Of a DNA stretch of 64,000 nt, positions 36,890 through 45,897 are shown in pieces. Under the pieces are notes generated by a model. That model saw nothing but the letters and a program-made list of their open reading frames with translations, had not been told where the DNA came from and searched no databases. Where the stretch lies: positions 1 to 64,000 of the forward strand of contig JABSOY010000016.1 in assembly GCA_013215385.1 (NCBI GenBank). The letters are read 5' to 3'. The position numbers and the translations under genes were made by a program. Positions within the stretch are counted from its first letter, which is position 1, and each line of letters starts with the position of its first letter. Source of the stretch: Colwellia sp. (GTDB taxonomy: Bacteria; Pseudomonadota; Gammaproteobacteria; Enterobacterales; Alteromonadaceae).

Positions 36890-37109
36890 ATCAAAAAAAT
36901 ACCAATCATTACAATTGATATTTTCTAGAATAAAATAAAAACCACACATTTCATACTTGAATCGAAGCGCTTACACCACGATAAAACACAATTTACGCCA
37001 AGTTTGAAATGCAAGATTTATCAGCATGTCACGAACAACTTGCATTCTAAAATATCCGATACATATCAATCAGCTATTTTATTACCATAAACGTAAGTAT
37101 AAGTTTTTA

Positions 37110-37215
37110 ATTAACGAGAAATATTACTCTATAAATAAAGTGCAAATATAAGGGCTAGTTTAATCGAGCAATTGTACAGTTCAAGCAAGTCAACTATAGC
37201 CACAAACAGACTAAA
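37110..37215 (+). repeat. B-type right end with shared flank
   Basis: TTTAATCGAGCA corresponds to the B end; it is followed by ATTGTACAGTTCAAGCAAGT and CAACTATAGCCACAAAC, which also follow B copy 6. Confidence 0.6.
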
Positions 37216-37368
37216 TTTATTAGATATAAAGCACTCTATTAAAGCGTGATCAAACATGAGAATTTGGCAGCATTAAGCTAAGTTTCGTTATCAAATAGAA
37301 ATGAATAAGTGATGATGATTTTTCTGACTATACTGTAGAAATAAAGTAGATAAATCTACGAGCAATTT

Positions 37369-39498
37369 ATGAAACATCGATATATTAAATATCAAATCCA
37401 AAGCATTAACCGTATAATTTTCAGGTTATTATTGTTGCTATCACTTTATTTGTATTTGTCGCTGTCTCCTGCAGCAGCTTTTGCTGAATCGCAAGATGAA
37501 CAGCCAAGTGAACTTGCACAGCAAATACAGCAAGAAATTGATCGTGTAAATAAACTAATCTACAGCAAACCAAAAACCGTTTTGAGTCAAGTTAATGCCA
37601 TTAGAAGTAAATACAAAAACAAATTAAGCCTATTACATCAGGCCACTCTGATTGGCTTTGAGGCCTGGAGCTATACCAATACCAATCAGTTTCAATTGGC
37701 TTTAGATAAAATTGACAAAATTAATCAACTAAATAAGCCTGAAATAAATAATTTCGATTGGATTGTTAATAATACTAAAGGTTTTATTTACTGGCATATG
37801 GGTCAGGGGCAACAAGCATTAAAACATCATTTATTGGCTTATGAAGATATTAAAAACAAACCAAGTTTTGTCAGATCAATAATAACAACAGAAAATAATA
37901 TTGGTTATACCTCAGTGCAACTAGGATTTTATCAGCAAGCACTACCTTATTTGGAAAGAGTGTTAGCCTATAATCTAAAACAAGATAATCCCTCTGTTCT
38001 TGCTATTTCCTACAATAATATAGGGGAAGCCTTATTTCATTTAAAGCAGGTCGACAAAGCACTAAGTTATCATCGAAAAGCACTAGCCATTAGAATCAAG
38101 CATGAGATCATTTTTCATGCATCTTATTCTTATCATAATTTGGGGGTAATTTATCACCACCGTAAAAACTACCGACAAGCGAAAGAAAACCTGCTTAAGG
38201 CGATAAAAATTAGAGTTGATAACAGTTACATGTTGGGAATATTAGAAAGTCAGTTAGTGCTGGCCAAAGTTTATCAAGAAACCAGTGAACACAGTGTATT
38301 TAGCGAATTGTTAGTCGATATTATTGCTAATGCAACTAAGCATAAACTGCTGAATAGCTTGGCCCATGCTTATGAACTGCAAAGTGAATTTTTTAAAGGG
38401 CAAGGTGTATATCAACACGCGCTAACTGCATATGAAAATTATCATAAAACGCTTGAAAATGTACAATTAAAAAAAACCGATTTCCAGCTGGCACAATACA
38501 TCACTAAGTCCAGCACCGTCAGTAAAGATATCAATATATTACAATTACAAAAAGAGAATGAGATTCAGCAATTAGAAGTGGAAAACCAACAGAAAAGAGC
38601 TCACATTATCTTTGCTGCAGCCATAATAATTGTGGCGGTGCTAAGCGTTTCCTTATGGCTGTTACAGTTAAAACGGCGAAAAATCCAAGCCATTAATCAA
38701 TATTTATCAGTGACATTGCATGATTTAAAAGCTACTCAAGGTAAGTTAATAGAATCTGAAAAAATGTCTGCATTAACGACTTTGGTTTCTGGTATGGCAC
38801 ACCAGATTAATACGCCCTTAGGTGTGGCTATTACTTCGGTTTCGGTAATTAAAGATAAAGTAGATACTTTTTTTGAGGCGGTAAATCAAGGACAAGTAAC
38901 ACGTATGTCTATGACGTTAATGCTTAATGATACCAGCGATGCTAGCAAGTTAGCCTTAAGCGCCATGGATAAAACAGCTAAGCTAGTGACACAATTTAAA
39001 ATGATCTCAGCTCAATTGGAGGGAGATAAACAGCAAGAATTTGAGTTAGCTGAACATTTAATTAATCAAGCGGATCTAATTATGGGTCAACTTAATAATA
39101 ACCAACTTGAGATAAACGTCCATGGGAGTAATGTCAAGATATCAAGCTATCCGAGTGCATTAGGTAAAGTATTAGCTCACTTGGTTAATAATTCTATCGA
39201 ACACGGATTTATTAATACAGAGGTACCAAAAATTGATATTGAAATAAAGGCATTAGCTCAGTCAGTAACTATATGCTATCAGGATAATGGTAAAGGAATT
39301 GATAGTGAAAAGATCAGTAAGATTTTTGATCCATTTTACACCAGCAAAATGGGCAGTGACAATGTCGGCCTAGGTTTGAGCATTGTATACAACCTAGTAG
39401 TACAGCTAATGCAGGGCAGCATATCTGTTGAGCCGTCAACCGATGCAGGTACAACTTTTAACATTAATTTACCTATGCAACTAACAGCGCTAAGCTGA
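37369..39498 (+). CDS. TPR sensor histidine kinase
   Basis: 709 residues. An N-terminal signal or membrane segment (FRLLLLLSLYLYLSLSPAAAFA) is followed by a periplasmic tetratricopeptide region (about 60-370: NNIGYTSVQLGFYQQALPYL, YNNIGEALFHLKQVDKAL, YHNLGVIYHHRKNYRQAK), a coiled coil, one membrane helix (about 413-434) and the cytoplasmic kinase core. The H-box has H478 (VSGMAHQINTPLG). The ATP-binding domain has VNNSIEH, DNGKGID, FDPFYTSK and VGLGLSIVYNL. No receiver gene is adjacent; the degenerate regulator at 31849 is the only one in the window. ATG 37369. Confidence 0.9.
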   Translation: MKHRYIKYQIQSINRIIFRLLLLLSLYLYLSLSPAAAFAESQDEQPSELAQQIQQEIDRVNKLIYSKPKTVLSQVNAIRSKYKNKLSLLHQATLIGFEAWSYTNTNQFQLALDKIDKINQLNKPEINNFDWIVNNTKGFIYWHMGQGQQALKHHLLAYEDIKNKPSFVRSIITTENNIGYTSVQLGFYQQALPYLERVLAYNLKQDNPSVLAISYNNIGEALFHLKQVDKALSYHRKALAIRIKHEIIFHASYSYHNLGVIYHHRKNYRQAKENLLKAIKIRVDNSYMLGILESQLVLAKVYQETSEHSVFSELLVDIIANATKHKLLNSLAHAYELQSEFFKGQGVYQHALTAYENYHKTLENVQLKKTDFQLAQYITKSSTVSKDINILQLQKENEIQQLEVENQQKRAHIIFAAAIIIVAVLSVSLWLLQLKRRKIQAINQYLSVTLHDLKATQGKLIESEKMSALTTLVSGMAHQINTPLGVAITSVSVIKDKVDTFFEAVNQGQVTRMSMTLMLNDTSDASKLALSAMDKTAKLVTQFKMISAQLEGDKQQEFELAEHLINQADLIMGQLNNNQLEINVHGSNVKISSYPSALGKVLAHLVNNSIEHGFINTEVPKIDIEIKALAQSVTICYQDNGKGIDSEKISKIFDPFYTSKMGSDNVGLGLSIVYNLVVQLMQGSISVEPSTDAGTTFNINLPMQLTALS

Positions 39499-39544
39499 AA
39501 TATAGAACTATTTATACCCACTAGGTTATGACTTTTTTACACTT

Positions 39545-39738
39545 TAATAGAGGACATTAAAATTTTCAGCCTACTTACTTCCGTTTTATCTACAGAGCTG
39601 AAACTAAAAAAGAGTGGAATACTCAAAATGAAATGGAACCAAAGCACTATAATCTAGTATAGGAACTCTTAGGTATCCCTTTAGTACGCCTAGTAACCTT
39701 ACCGGGCAGTAAAAATATGAGAGCCGGTCCAATCGAGC
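39545..39738 (+). repeat. Divergent B-type repeat (B'), copy 3
   Basis: AGAGGACATTAAAATTTTCA, TTTAGTACGCCTAGTAACC and GGGCAGTAAAAATATGAGAG, ending GTCCAATCGAGCA. Follows the kinase gene directly. Confidence 0.75.
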
Positions 39739-39754
39739 AAAAACAAAAAATACA

Positions 39755-39930
39755 ACCAATTAAAAATCAGATAGTTAACTGAAAAGTAATTCTATATAAA
39801 GAGGTTTAGCAGTTAAGAATAACGACTAAAACATCGGTGAATTATACGTTATCCTTACTATTAAACAAAAGAAAACGAACAATTTAGACATAACAACTAA
39901 TGCCACATTCAGCCTTTTCGAAGACTATAA
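39755..39930 (+). repeat. Dispersed repeat C, copy 5
   Basis: AATCAGATAGTTAACTG, AATAACGACTAAAACATCGG and GAATTATACGTTATCCTTAC match C; the right part retains only traces of the inverted repeat. Confidence 0.7.
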
Positions 39931-39955
39931 ATCAACATTCAAAGTATTATTATAT

Positions 39956-41068
39956 TTAGCCTCTGCAAGGGGAGTATTCTTCATTTTTTGAAAGAGTAAT
40001 AGCTTCTTCAACCAAAAATTTGAAAGCTACAGTTTCACCATAATTTTTAGCATGATTTAACCAAGACATTAATAATCTCTTATCTGTTTTCAATAAAGAT
40101 GAAGCTCTTTTAAATTTTTCTGACCTTAAAAAAGCCATGACTTTTTTATGTTCATTTTCAGCTTTTTCGAATAACTTTAAAGCCCCTTGAGCCTCAAAAA
40201 TTATTTTTTTTAGCTCTCTCCCTATCATCTGAGCAATTAAGCGTTTACTACTTTTTTCCATATAATTACCTAACTGTAAGCAGGCATCAGCCCTTATAGT
40301 GTCATTTTTATTTTTCTTGCACCATTGTCTTATTGATGAGTAATTAGGCAGGTTGTCCATCTCATTTCCAAATACCCTAATTAGATTAAGATAGGTATTG
40401 TTAGCAGGAGAGTATTCTAATGATTTAGAGTAAAGTTTAATTCTTTCAACAAATCCATCATTATAAAAAGACGACTTAACTAACTCTTGAATCGAATAAA
40501 CAATGCCGTCATCATTTTCTTTTATCGCATTGAAAATTATGGATTGTAGCCATATTGCCCCATTATTTTTATCTGACGCTATAGCCGTTTCTATTAGATT
40601 TGAATTACACTGGGTTTTATCACTTGAGTTAACACAAACTCGAATAATCTCATGTAAAACAATAGAATTATTTGGGAATCGTTCATTAAACTTATTCAAT
40701 AAGTCGAGCCTGGTTTCACCATCTGGTGGTTCAGAGAATATAGTATATTCAAGCTGCTTATCTTTTAAATTCGAATTAGAGAGTGTTCTAAAGTAGTCTT
40801 GAGCTGATTTATCATATTCAACGACTTCTTCATCAGATATCGTTCGTTCAGATGAGCAATCAACTATGTAATCTTTATTTTCATAATCAGGTTCAGTAAC
40901 CGGAAGGTAGTTCAGTATTTTTTTACTTGAATCAGGTTTAAGATCTTTCTCGCTACTTAGTGAGATTTTTTCTTTTGATGTATTGGAACTTACTGGTTGA
41001 CTATATAAGTTAAAAACAAACCAAACTCCAACAACGAAAATTGTTAATAATGCTGTTTTCTTAAACAC
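39956..41068 (-). CDS. Exported or membrane-anchored helical protein of unknown function
   Basis: 370 residues. One N-terminal hydrophobic segment (ALLTIFVVGVWFVFNLY) and a long mostly helical remainder that looks like degenerate tetratricopeptide/Sel1-type repeats (NNGAIWLQSIIFNAIKEND, PANNTYLNLIRVFGNEMD, ADACLQLGNYMEKS). Three CxC-free cysteines are scattered. No firm family. It lies between repeat C copy 5 and B copy 7. Confidence 0.65.
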   Translation of the reverse strand: MFKKTALLTIFVVGVWFVFNLYSQPVSSNTSKEKISLSSEKDLKPDSSKKILNYLPVTEPDYENKDYIVDCSSERTISDEEVVEYDKSAQDYFRTLSNSNLKDKQLEYTIFSEPPDGETRLDLLNKFNERFPNNSIVLHEIIRVCVNSSDKTQCNSNLIETAIASDKNNGAIWLQSIIFNAIKENDDGIVYSIQELVKSSFYNDGFVERIKLYSKSLEYSPANNTYLNLIRVFGNEMDNLPNYSSIRQWCKKNKNDTIRADACLQLGNYMEKSSKRLIAQMIGRELKKIIFEAQGALKLFEKAENEHKKVMAFLRSEKFKRASSLLKTDKRLLMSWLNHAKNYGETVAFKFLVEEAITLSKNEEYSPCRG

Positions 41069-41137
41069 TTTATAAGTCCATTTATAGATTAACGGTGATT
41101 CCGAGTACGGTCTTACAATATTTTATTTTTTTCAGCT

Positions 41138-41357
41138 TATTATGATTGAAAATAGAGGAAGCAATATACTCTGATTTTTTCCCATTAAAATAAACATAAT
41201 TTTTTCTGATGATTTATGACGTTATGACTGTTTTGATTACTAGTTTTCCCTCGAAAAATGGAACCCTTTTGATAAGTTTCACTTTTTACCGGGTTCCTAT
41301 AGTGTTCCATGAGGCCGCAGGCACCATATAAAACGGCTTCTTAAGTCCATCCGAGTA
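41138..41357 (+). repeat. Dispersed repeat B, copy 7 (left end missing)
   Basis: Begins within the repeat at TTATTATGATTGAAAATAG and ends AGTCCATCCGAG. The stem is perfect: GGAACCC pairs with GGGTTCC. Compared with copy 2, one base pair has changed on both sides (A-T for G-C). Confidence 0.85.
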
Positions 41358-41379
41358 TAAGCGTGCTGTATATTTTATT

Positions 41380-41545
41380 ATGAATCATGTAGTTAACTAG
41401 AAAATAATTCTGTATGAATAACTTTAGCAGTTAACAATAACGACTAAAATATCGGTGGACTATACGGCCTATTCTACGATTGAACGAAAGAAAGTATAAC
41501 CGTTCAGTAATGACAACTAATCCTCTACAGTTATCTATTGTATAA
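41380..41545 (+). repeat. Dispersed repeat C, copy 6
   Basis: AATCATGTAGTTAACTAG, AATAACGACTAAAATATCGG and ACTATACGGCCTATTCTAC follow the left and middle of C, right of B copy 7 as in the other units. Confidence 0.7.
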
Positions 41546-41978
41546 ATCAAAATCATCCTACTTAACTGCTCACTTAGATACTAAAGTCGGCATAGTTCCC
41601 CTCAAAATATTATTTAAATTGGCTGTCTTCATCTAGGTAAAAATAGCTAGATTAAACACTTTAATAGTATCCCATAATGCCAGGCTATACTGATGATAGT
41701 GAAGATAAATGGCTTATTTTTAAAGCTGATCGTCCCATAAAAAATAGCAATTAAAATTATTTTAAACAACATTACACCTAATAAATCAACATTGGACAGT
41801 TTAGCCATATTTTTAAAGCCCCGATCTCATTAAACTTGCTTCAACTAATGACTACTTATGTGTTGCCCCCTCATATTAAAAGCGGTAAGTAGTGTTATTT
41901 TCTCTGTAATTAGTAGTTCAATAACAACGAAAGTTGATCACTAATTATGGTTTAGAATAAATAAAATAGGAATATAGA
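41546..41978. other. Gap upstream of the PEP-CTERM gene
   Basis: No gene or repeat seen in about 430 bp. AAAATAGGAATATAGA just before the ATG carries the ribosome site of the next gene. Confidence 0.45.
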
Positions 41979-42602
41979 ATGAAATTTTTAAACACTGCGT
42001 TCATAACTTTACTTTTATTAACCACTGTAATTGTGAATGTTGCTAACGCAGGGCTGATTTTAGAGGAAGACTTTGACCCTATCACATCTGCAAACTGGAC
42101 ATTATCAAATGGTTCTGTTTTAGGAAATCCAGCTTCGGAGTTTTACAGCCAAAATGCGTTGCACTTCAATGGTAGTGGAACTCGCTCTGCAACGACAAAT
42201 TCATTCGATATGACCACAGGTGGAATGCTTTCATTCATGCTTAAAATAGGTGGCTCTAACGATACCGCATTATTCGAAGATGCTGATGCTGGTGAAGATG
42301 TTCTAATACAATACGCAACAAACGGCGGCTCTTGGATTAACTTAGTTGTCATTGATACAGAAGATGCAATTTATAAAGATACCTGGGGCATGGTGAATCT
42401 ATCGTTCTCTGGTTCAGCAATGACTAACAACACAAAATTCCAGTGGATTCAGGCAAGTCACAGCGGAAATAATTGGGATAACTGGGCAATTGATAACGTA
42501 AGCCTTAGCAACAATGTAAACGTACCAGAGCCAACAACATTTGCTATTTTTGCATTAGGAATAATTGGTTTAGCATCACGTCGATTTAAGAAAAAATCTT
42601 AA
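41979..42602 (+). CDS. PEP-CTERM sorting-domain exoprotein
   Basis: 207 residues. Signal peptide FLNTAFITLLLLTTVIVNVANA; a mature beta-sandwich-like domain (LILEEDFDPITSANWTLSNGS, FQWIQASHSGNNWDNWAIDNVSL) as in many PEP-CTERM proteins; and a C-terminal tail VPEPTTFAIFALGIIGLASR with a basic end. The tail is recognised and removed by an exosortase (EpsH/XrtA type), which is not in the window. A close tail remnant is at 36799. Confidence 0.9.
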   Translation: MKFLNTAFITLLLLTTVIVNVANAGLILEEDFDPITSANWTLSNGSVLGNPASEFYSQNALHFNGSGTRSATTNSFDMTTGGMLSFMLKIGGSNDTALFEDADAGEDVLIQYATNGGSWINLVVIDTEDAIYKDTWGMVNLSFSGSAMTNNTKFQWIQASHSGNNWDNWAIDNVSLSNNVNVPEPTTFAIFALGIIGLASRRFKKKS

Positions 42603-42628
42603 TACCCTAAAAATTATCTGCTATTTAG

Positions 42629-42662
42629 AAAACATCAACGACAGTGGTTGGTGTTTTTTTGT
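42629..42662 (+). terminator. Terminator of the PEP-CTERM gene
   Basis: ACATCAAC and GTTGGTGT form a stem around GACAGTG, followed by T7, 27 bases after the stop codon. Confidence 0.8.
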
Positions 42663-43076
42663 GTCTACTGCTTGGTAATATTTTGACTGTAAAAAGTAAC
42701 AACAAAAAGTAGCTTTTATATTTTACAAGGTAAGACAAAGTAAACTAACGACTTAACCACTAAATATAACTTTAAAGACAACACTTTTACAAAAGTTTCC
42801 CGTGCTAAACGTTAACAACTGCTATCGTGCGATCTCATTTTTCCTTCAACAAAAGCCGTACACAACCTGAAATATAGGCTAATAATTAATATATTGTGCT
42901 AAAAATAGTCATGATAGACATCAAGCTAATGCTCATTTTTATTGGGTAAGACTAAAGGGCCGAGATGAATATTTAAAAAATCCCCGTCAACAGTGCGTAA
43001 GTTGATTATTTCTATTGCTCAATTCACTGTTATTTCTTAGTATGTGATTTACAATAATAATTAAGGAATAATAATA
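42663..43076. other. Gap upstream of HU
   Basis: No gene seen. It should hold the HU promoter; TTAAGGAATAATA before the ATG has the ribosome site. Confidence 0.45.
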
Positions 43077-43352
43077 ATGAACAAAAGTGAATTAGTAGCG
43101 AAAATATCTGAAGGCGCAGACATTACAAAAGCTTCTGCTGGTCGCGCATTAGATAGTTTAATTGCCTCTATAACAGCTGAATTAGCCAGTGGTAATGATG
43201 TCGCTTTAGTTGGTTTTGGTACTTACAAAGTAAATGACCGTGCTGCTCGTACCGGTCGTAACCCTCAAACTGGCGCAGAGATCCAAATTGCCGCGGCAAA
43301 AGTACCGGCTTTTAAAGCGGGCAAAGCATTAAAAGACGCTGTCAACGTTTAA
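43077..43352 (+). CDS. hup: DNA-binding protein HU
   Basis: 91 residues, normal HU length. The HU/IHF signature region [21 protein letters not shown] contains the DNA-intercalating RNPQTG arm tip, with conserved [14 protein letters not shown] at the end. HU compacts the nucleoid and helps DNA bending in replication and recombination. It is HU rather than IHF by the NPQTG arm and length. It stands alone, as usual. Confidence 0.95.
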   Translation: MNKSELVAKISEGADITKASAGRALDSLIASITAELASGNDVALVGFGTYKVNDRAARTGRNPQTGAEIQIAAAKVPAFKAGKALKDAVNV

Positions 43353-43360
43353 ACAGTTAG

Positions 43361-43400
43361 GGTCACAATTTTACTGAGTACAATTAGCAAATTTGTGACC
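43361..43400 (+). terminator. Inverted repeat after HU, probable terminator
   Basis: GGTCACAA (43361-43368) and TTGTGACC (43393-43400) pair nine bases past the HU stop; ATATTTTAC follows. Confidence 0.6.
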
Positions 43401-43539
43401 ATATTTTACTTTATAAAATTTTATTCCAATGTTGGTATTCTAAGCCATTTTGATAAAAACGCAGACATTTCGAGTTTGCATAAATTTATATAGTTCTTCT
43501 GTTTTTTTGGTACATCAATTAATAGGAGTAACTTATAGA

Positions 43540-43857
43540 CTAATGAAGTATGCGTTTTTGCTTGTCCCACATGCTTCCTTGCCAATGCGAGATCGTTCCA
43601 GAAACTTCACAGGTATCGCAATGCCACTCAATATTACCAATAGCGATATACGTCGCTTCAATACTTCCTCGACAAGACACATCATCAGCTCTGGTTCTGC
43701 ATTGTAAATCAACATAGATTAATGGCTGATCAATGTTTTCAGAAACCGCTGACACAATTTTCACCAGAAACCTGAATATCGCTTTTGCTTGATCGGTAAG
43801 CTCTATTTCGTTTCCTTCTTCATCAAGAAAATGTCTTAAATCTGCTTTTAACGCCAT
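43540..43857 (-). CDS. Conserved-looking small protein with cysteine pairs
   Basis: 105 residues, soluble. Four cysteines in two groups (LQCRTRADDVSC and WHCDTCEVSGTI) could bind zinc. The pattern QAKAIFRFLVKIVSAV, IATYIAIGNIEWHC looks like a folded domain. No family recognised. It faces HU convergently and is followed by the 43860-44241 gap. Confidence 0.6.
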   Translation of the reverse strand: MALKADLRHFLDEEGNEIELTDQAKAIFRFLVKIVSAVSENIDQPLIYVDLQCRTRADDVSCRGSIEATYIAIGNIEWHCDTCEVSGTISHWQGSMWDKQKRILH

Positions 43858-43859
43858 AC

Positions 43860-44241
43860 GTTTTTTCTATCATAGAGTGACTAATGTTCCTAATATATTA
43901 CACGTAAACTTTTAGTACATCATTCCTAATTTAATATTAATAAGCTGACCGCATTGTTGGATATTTACACTTGATTGACCACCTAATAATAAAGAATCAT
44001 TCGCCAGCCGAAGAGAAAACAGGAACGTCTGATTTAACATCAAACGACAACTTTTTTCTTATTAGGGTTGATATCAAGATTTAAAGCTTACATGAGCAAA
44101 TAACAAACAAATAACATTGATTAAACTCAAGTTTATTGCGAAGGTGTTTTTATGCATAAAAAAAGAGCATAAAATCAATATAGGTTATATATTATTAATA
44201 GGTATAGACCTTGTAATGCTAGTTAATATAAAAGGCAAGCG
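43860..44241. other. Intergenic region between divergent genes
   Basis: No gene seen. It holds promoters for the genes on both sides; TATATTATTAATAGGTATAG near 44185-44205 could be a promoter region of the 44242 gene. Confidence 0.4.
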
Positions 44242-45063
44242 ATGAGAATATTACTTTACACACTCTTAGGGATGATTATTTTTGCTACCGACATACTTGC
44301 TGAAACCATCCGCATAACTAATGGTGAGTGGGAACCATTCTTGTCTAATTACAGTTACCAATATGGTCTTAACTCTCATATCGTCACTGAAGCATTTAAA
44401 TTGGAAGGGATAGATGTAGTATGGGGATTTTTCCCTTGGCAGCGAGCAAATGAAAATGCAAGAAAAGCTGAAAACTGGGATGCATCTTGTTGTTGGTGGC
44501 CTAACAATGCGAGAAGGAAAGAATTTCTAGTGAGTGACGCTATCACTCAAACCTCTTTCGTTTTTTACCACCTAAAAAGCGTTGAATTTCACTGGGACTC
44601 AATACAAGATTTGGAAGGGATAAAAATAGGCGCTACGTCTCAATATCATTATGGCACAGAATTTATGGACGCTATTGCGGCAAAAAGATTAGATGTTGAA
44701 TTTACGATAAAAGATGAATTTAACTACAAAAAATTATTAGCCAGACGCATACAGATATTCCCTAATGATCCCGCTGTTGGTAATGCTCAAATTAGAAACT
44801 TTTTATCAGCTGATGAAGCTAAGCTTTTAACTCATAGTCCCAAAACTTTTGGAGTAAGCACCCTTCATTTAATTATGAATAAGAATAATAAGCGTAATAA
44901 TTATTTTCTTGATAAATTTAATAGTGGTTTGAAAAAATTAAAAATCAGTGGTAGATATCAACAAATGTTGAAAGATATGAAAGCGGGTAAATATGATAAG
45001 AAGAAGGTGATTTATCAGCAAGAAAAACAAACAAAACAAACAAAACAAAACAATGATGAATAA
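44242..45063 (+). CDS. Periplasmic solute-binding protein (family 3 type)
   Basis: 273 residues with a signal peptide (LLYTLLGMIIFATDILA). The domain is SBP_bac_3-like: IRITNGEWEPFLSNYSYQYGLNSHIVTEAF, DVVWGFFPWQRANENARK, DLEGIKIGATSQYHYG. It ends in a lysine/glutamine-rich tail. No permease or ATPase gene is adjacent, which is common for this PhnD/HisJ-like orphan group in marine gammaproteobacteria. A second, tandem-domain relative is at 55954. Confidence 0.8.
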   Translation: MRILLYTLLGMIIFATDILAETIRITNGEWEPFLSNYSYQYGLNSHIVTEAFKLEGIDVVWGFFPWQRANENARKAENWDASCCWWPNNARRKEFLVSDAITQTSFVFYHLKSVEFHWDSIQDLEGIKIGATSQYHYGTEFMDAIAAKRLDVEFTIKDEFNYKKLLARRIQIFPNDPAVGNAQIRNFLSADEAKLLTHSPKTFGVSTLHLIMNKNNKRNNYFLDKFNSGLKKLKISGRYQQMLKDMKAGKYDKKKVIYQQEKQTKQTKQNNDE

Positions 45064-45066
45064 CAA

Positions 45067-45507
45067 CTAAACCGACCAGAAAAAACGCTGTTTTTCTTTG
45101 TTAACAGCATTAAGTTTTTGATAAAATTCAATTGCGGTAAAATTGTCACTTGGTGTTTGCCACTGAATCATCTTTATACCGTTTTTTTTTGCAAAAAACT
45201 TAAGCTTTTGCATGAGCTGAACACCAACCCCCTGCCCTCTAGTTTCTTCGTTCAGATACAAACAATCAAGGTATAGATACCAGTCCATATCCCAAGTTGA
45301 AAATTGCTTTACCACCGACATATAACCATATAGTTTATTATTAGCTTCAACAACAAAGATGGTTACCGGTAATGCTGCTAAATTGCTTAACTGTTGATGT
45401 TGTGGTGATAACACTAATTCATGACCTTCGAATCGAGCATGCGTTGTCATCAATAATAAAATACTTGCTTGATCTTTAGTTTCTGCAATGCGAATACAAT
45501 ATTCCAT
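45067..45507 (-). CDS. GNAT-family N-acetyltransferase
   Basis: 146 residues. The acetyl-CoA loop is RGQGVGVQL (Q/RxxGxG/A). Strands around it (YLYLDCLYLNEETRG) and the end FYQKLNAVNKEKQRFFWSV fit the fold. It is the third gene of a minus-strand cluster with the rhodanese and NIPSNAP genes, 17 bases from the latter. Substrate unknown. Confidence 0.88.
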   Translation of the reverse strand: MEYCIRIAETKDQASILLLMTTHARFEGHELVLSPQHQQLSNLAALPVTIFVVEANNKLYGYMSVVKQFSTWDMDWYLYLDCLYLNEETRGQGVGVQLMQKLKFFAKKNGIKMIQWQTPSDNFTAIEFYQKLNAVNKEKQRFFWSV

Positions 45508-45524
45508 CTTTATTCCTCAAGAGT

Positions 45525-45825
45525 TTATTTAAACAATGGACGAAAAAAGTTACGTTGATAACTCTTTATACATTGCGTTTGTGCAGCATAATCAAACGCT
45601 GCGATCCACTCTACATCTTCAAAAGACTTATCTCGGTATTTTTCATAGTCAGCCAAGCTTGGAAACGTAAATAAAGCCAATGCGATATTACTCGCCCCCT
45701 CCGACGGTAAAAAGTATCCATTATGTTGCCCGCCAAACTTATTTACTAATGGGATCCAGTGCTTGGCATAATATTCAAACTCTTTTATTTGCATCGATAA
45801 TATATTCAATAAAACAAGTAACCAT
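45525..45825 (-). pseudogene. NIPSNAP-family protein, frameshift near the start
   Basis: The C-terminal three-quarters reads FEYYAKHWIPLVNKFGGQHNGYFLPSEGASNIALALFTFPSL..., a NIPSNAP domain. The natural N-terminus, MVTCFIEYIIDANK from ATG 45825 with GGTGG upstream, is in another frame and joins it near AAATAAAAGAGTTTG (45785-45800). A short deletion or a sequencing error there would explain it. The long hydrophobic N-terminus in the open frame is an artefact of the shift. Confidence 0.7.
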
Positions 45826-45897
45826 GTAAGCCACCAAAATTTTAAATAAATTGCAGTAACCACTATCCTTAATAATGGTTACCAGCAGAAATTAGTA

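Noticed and set aside
2721-41545. CRISPR array formed by the dispersed repeats
   Set aside because: Repeats are 150-300 bp, separated by kilobases with genes, not short repeats with uniform spacers; no cas gene is present.
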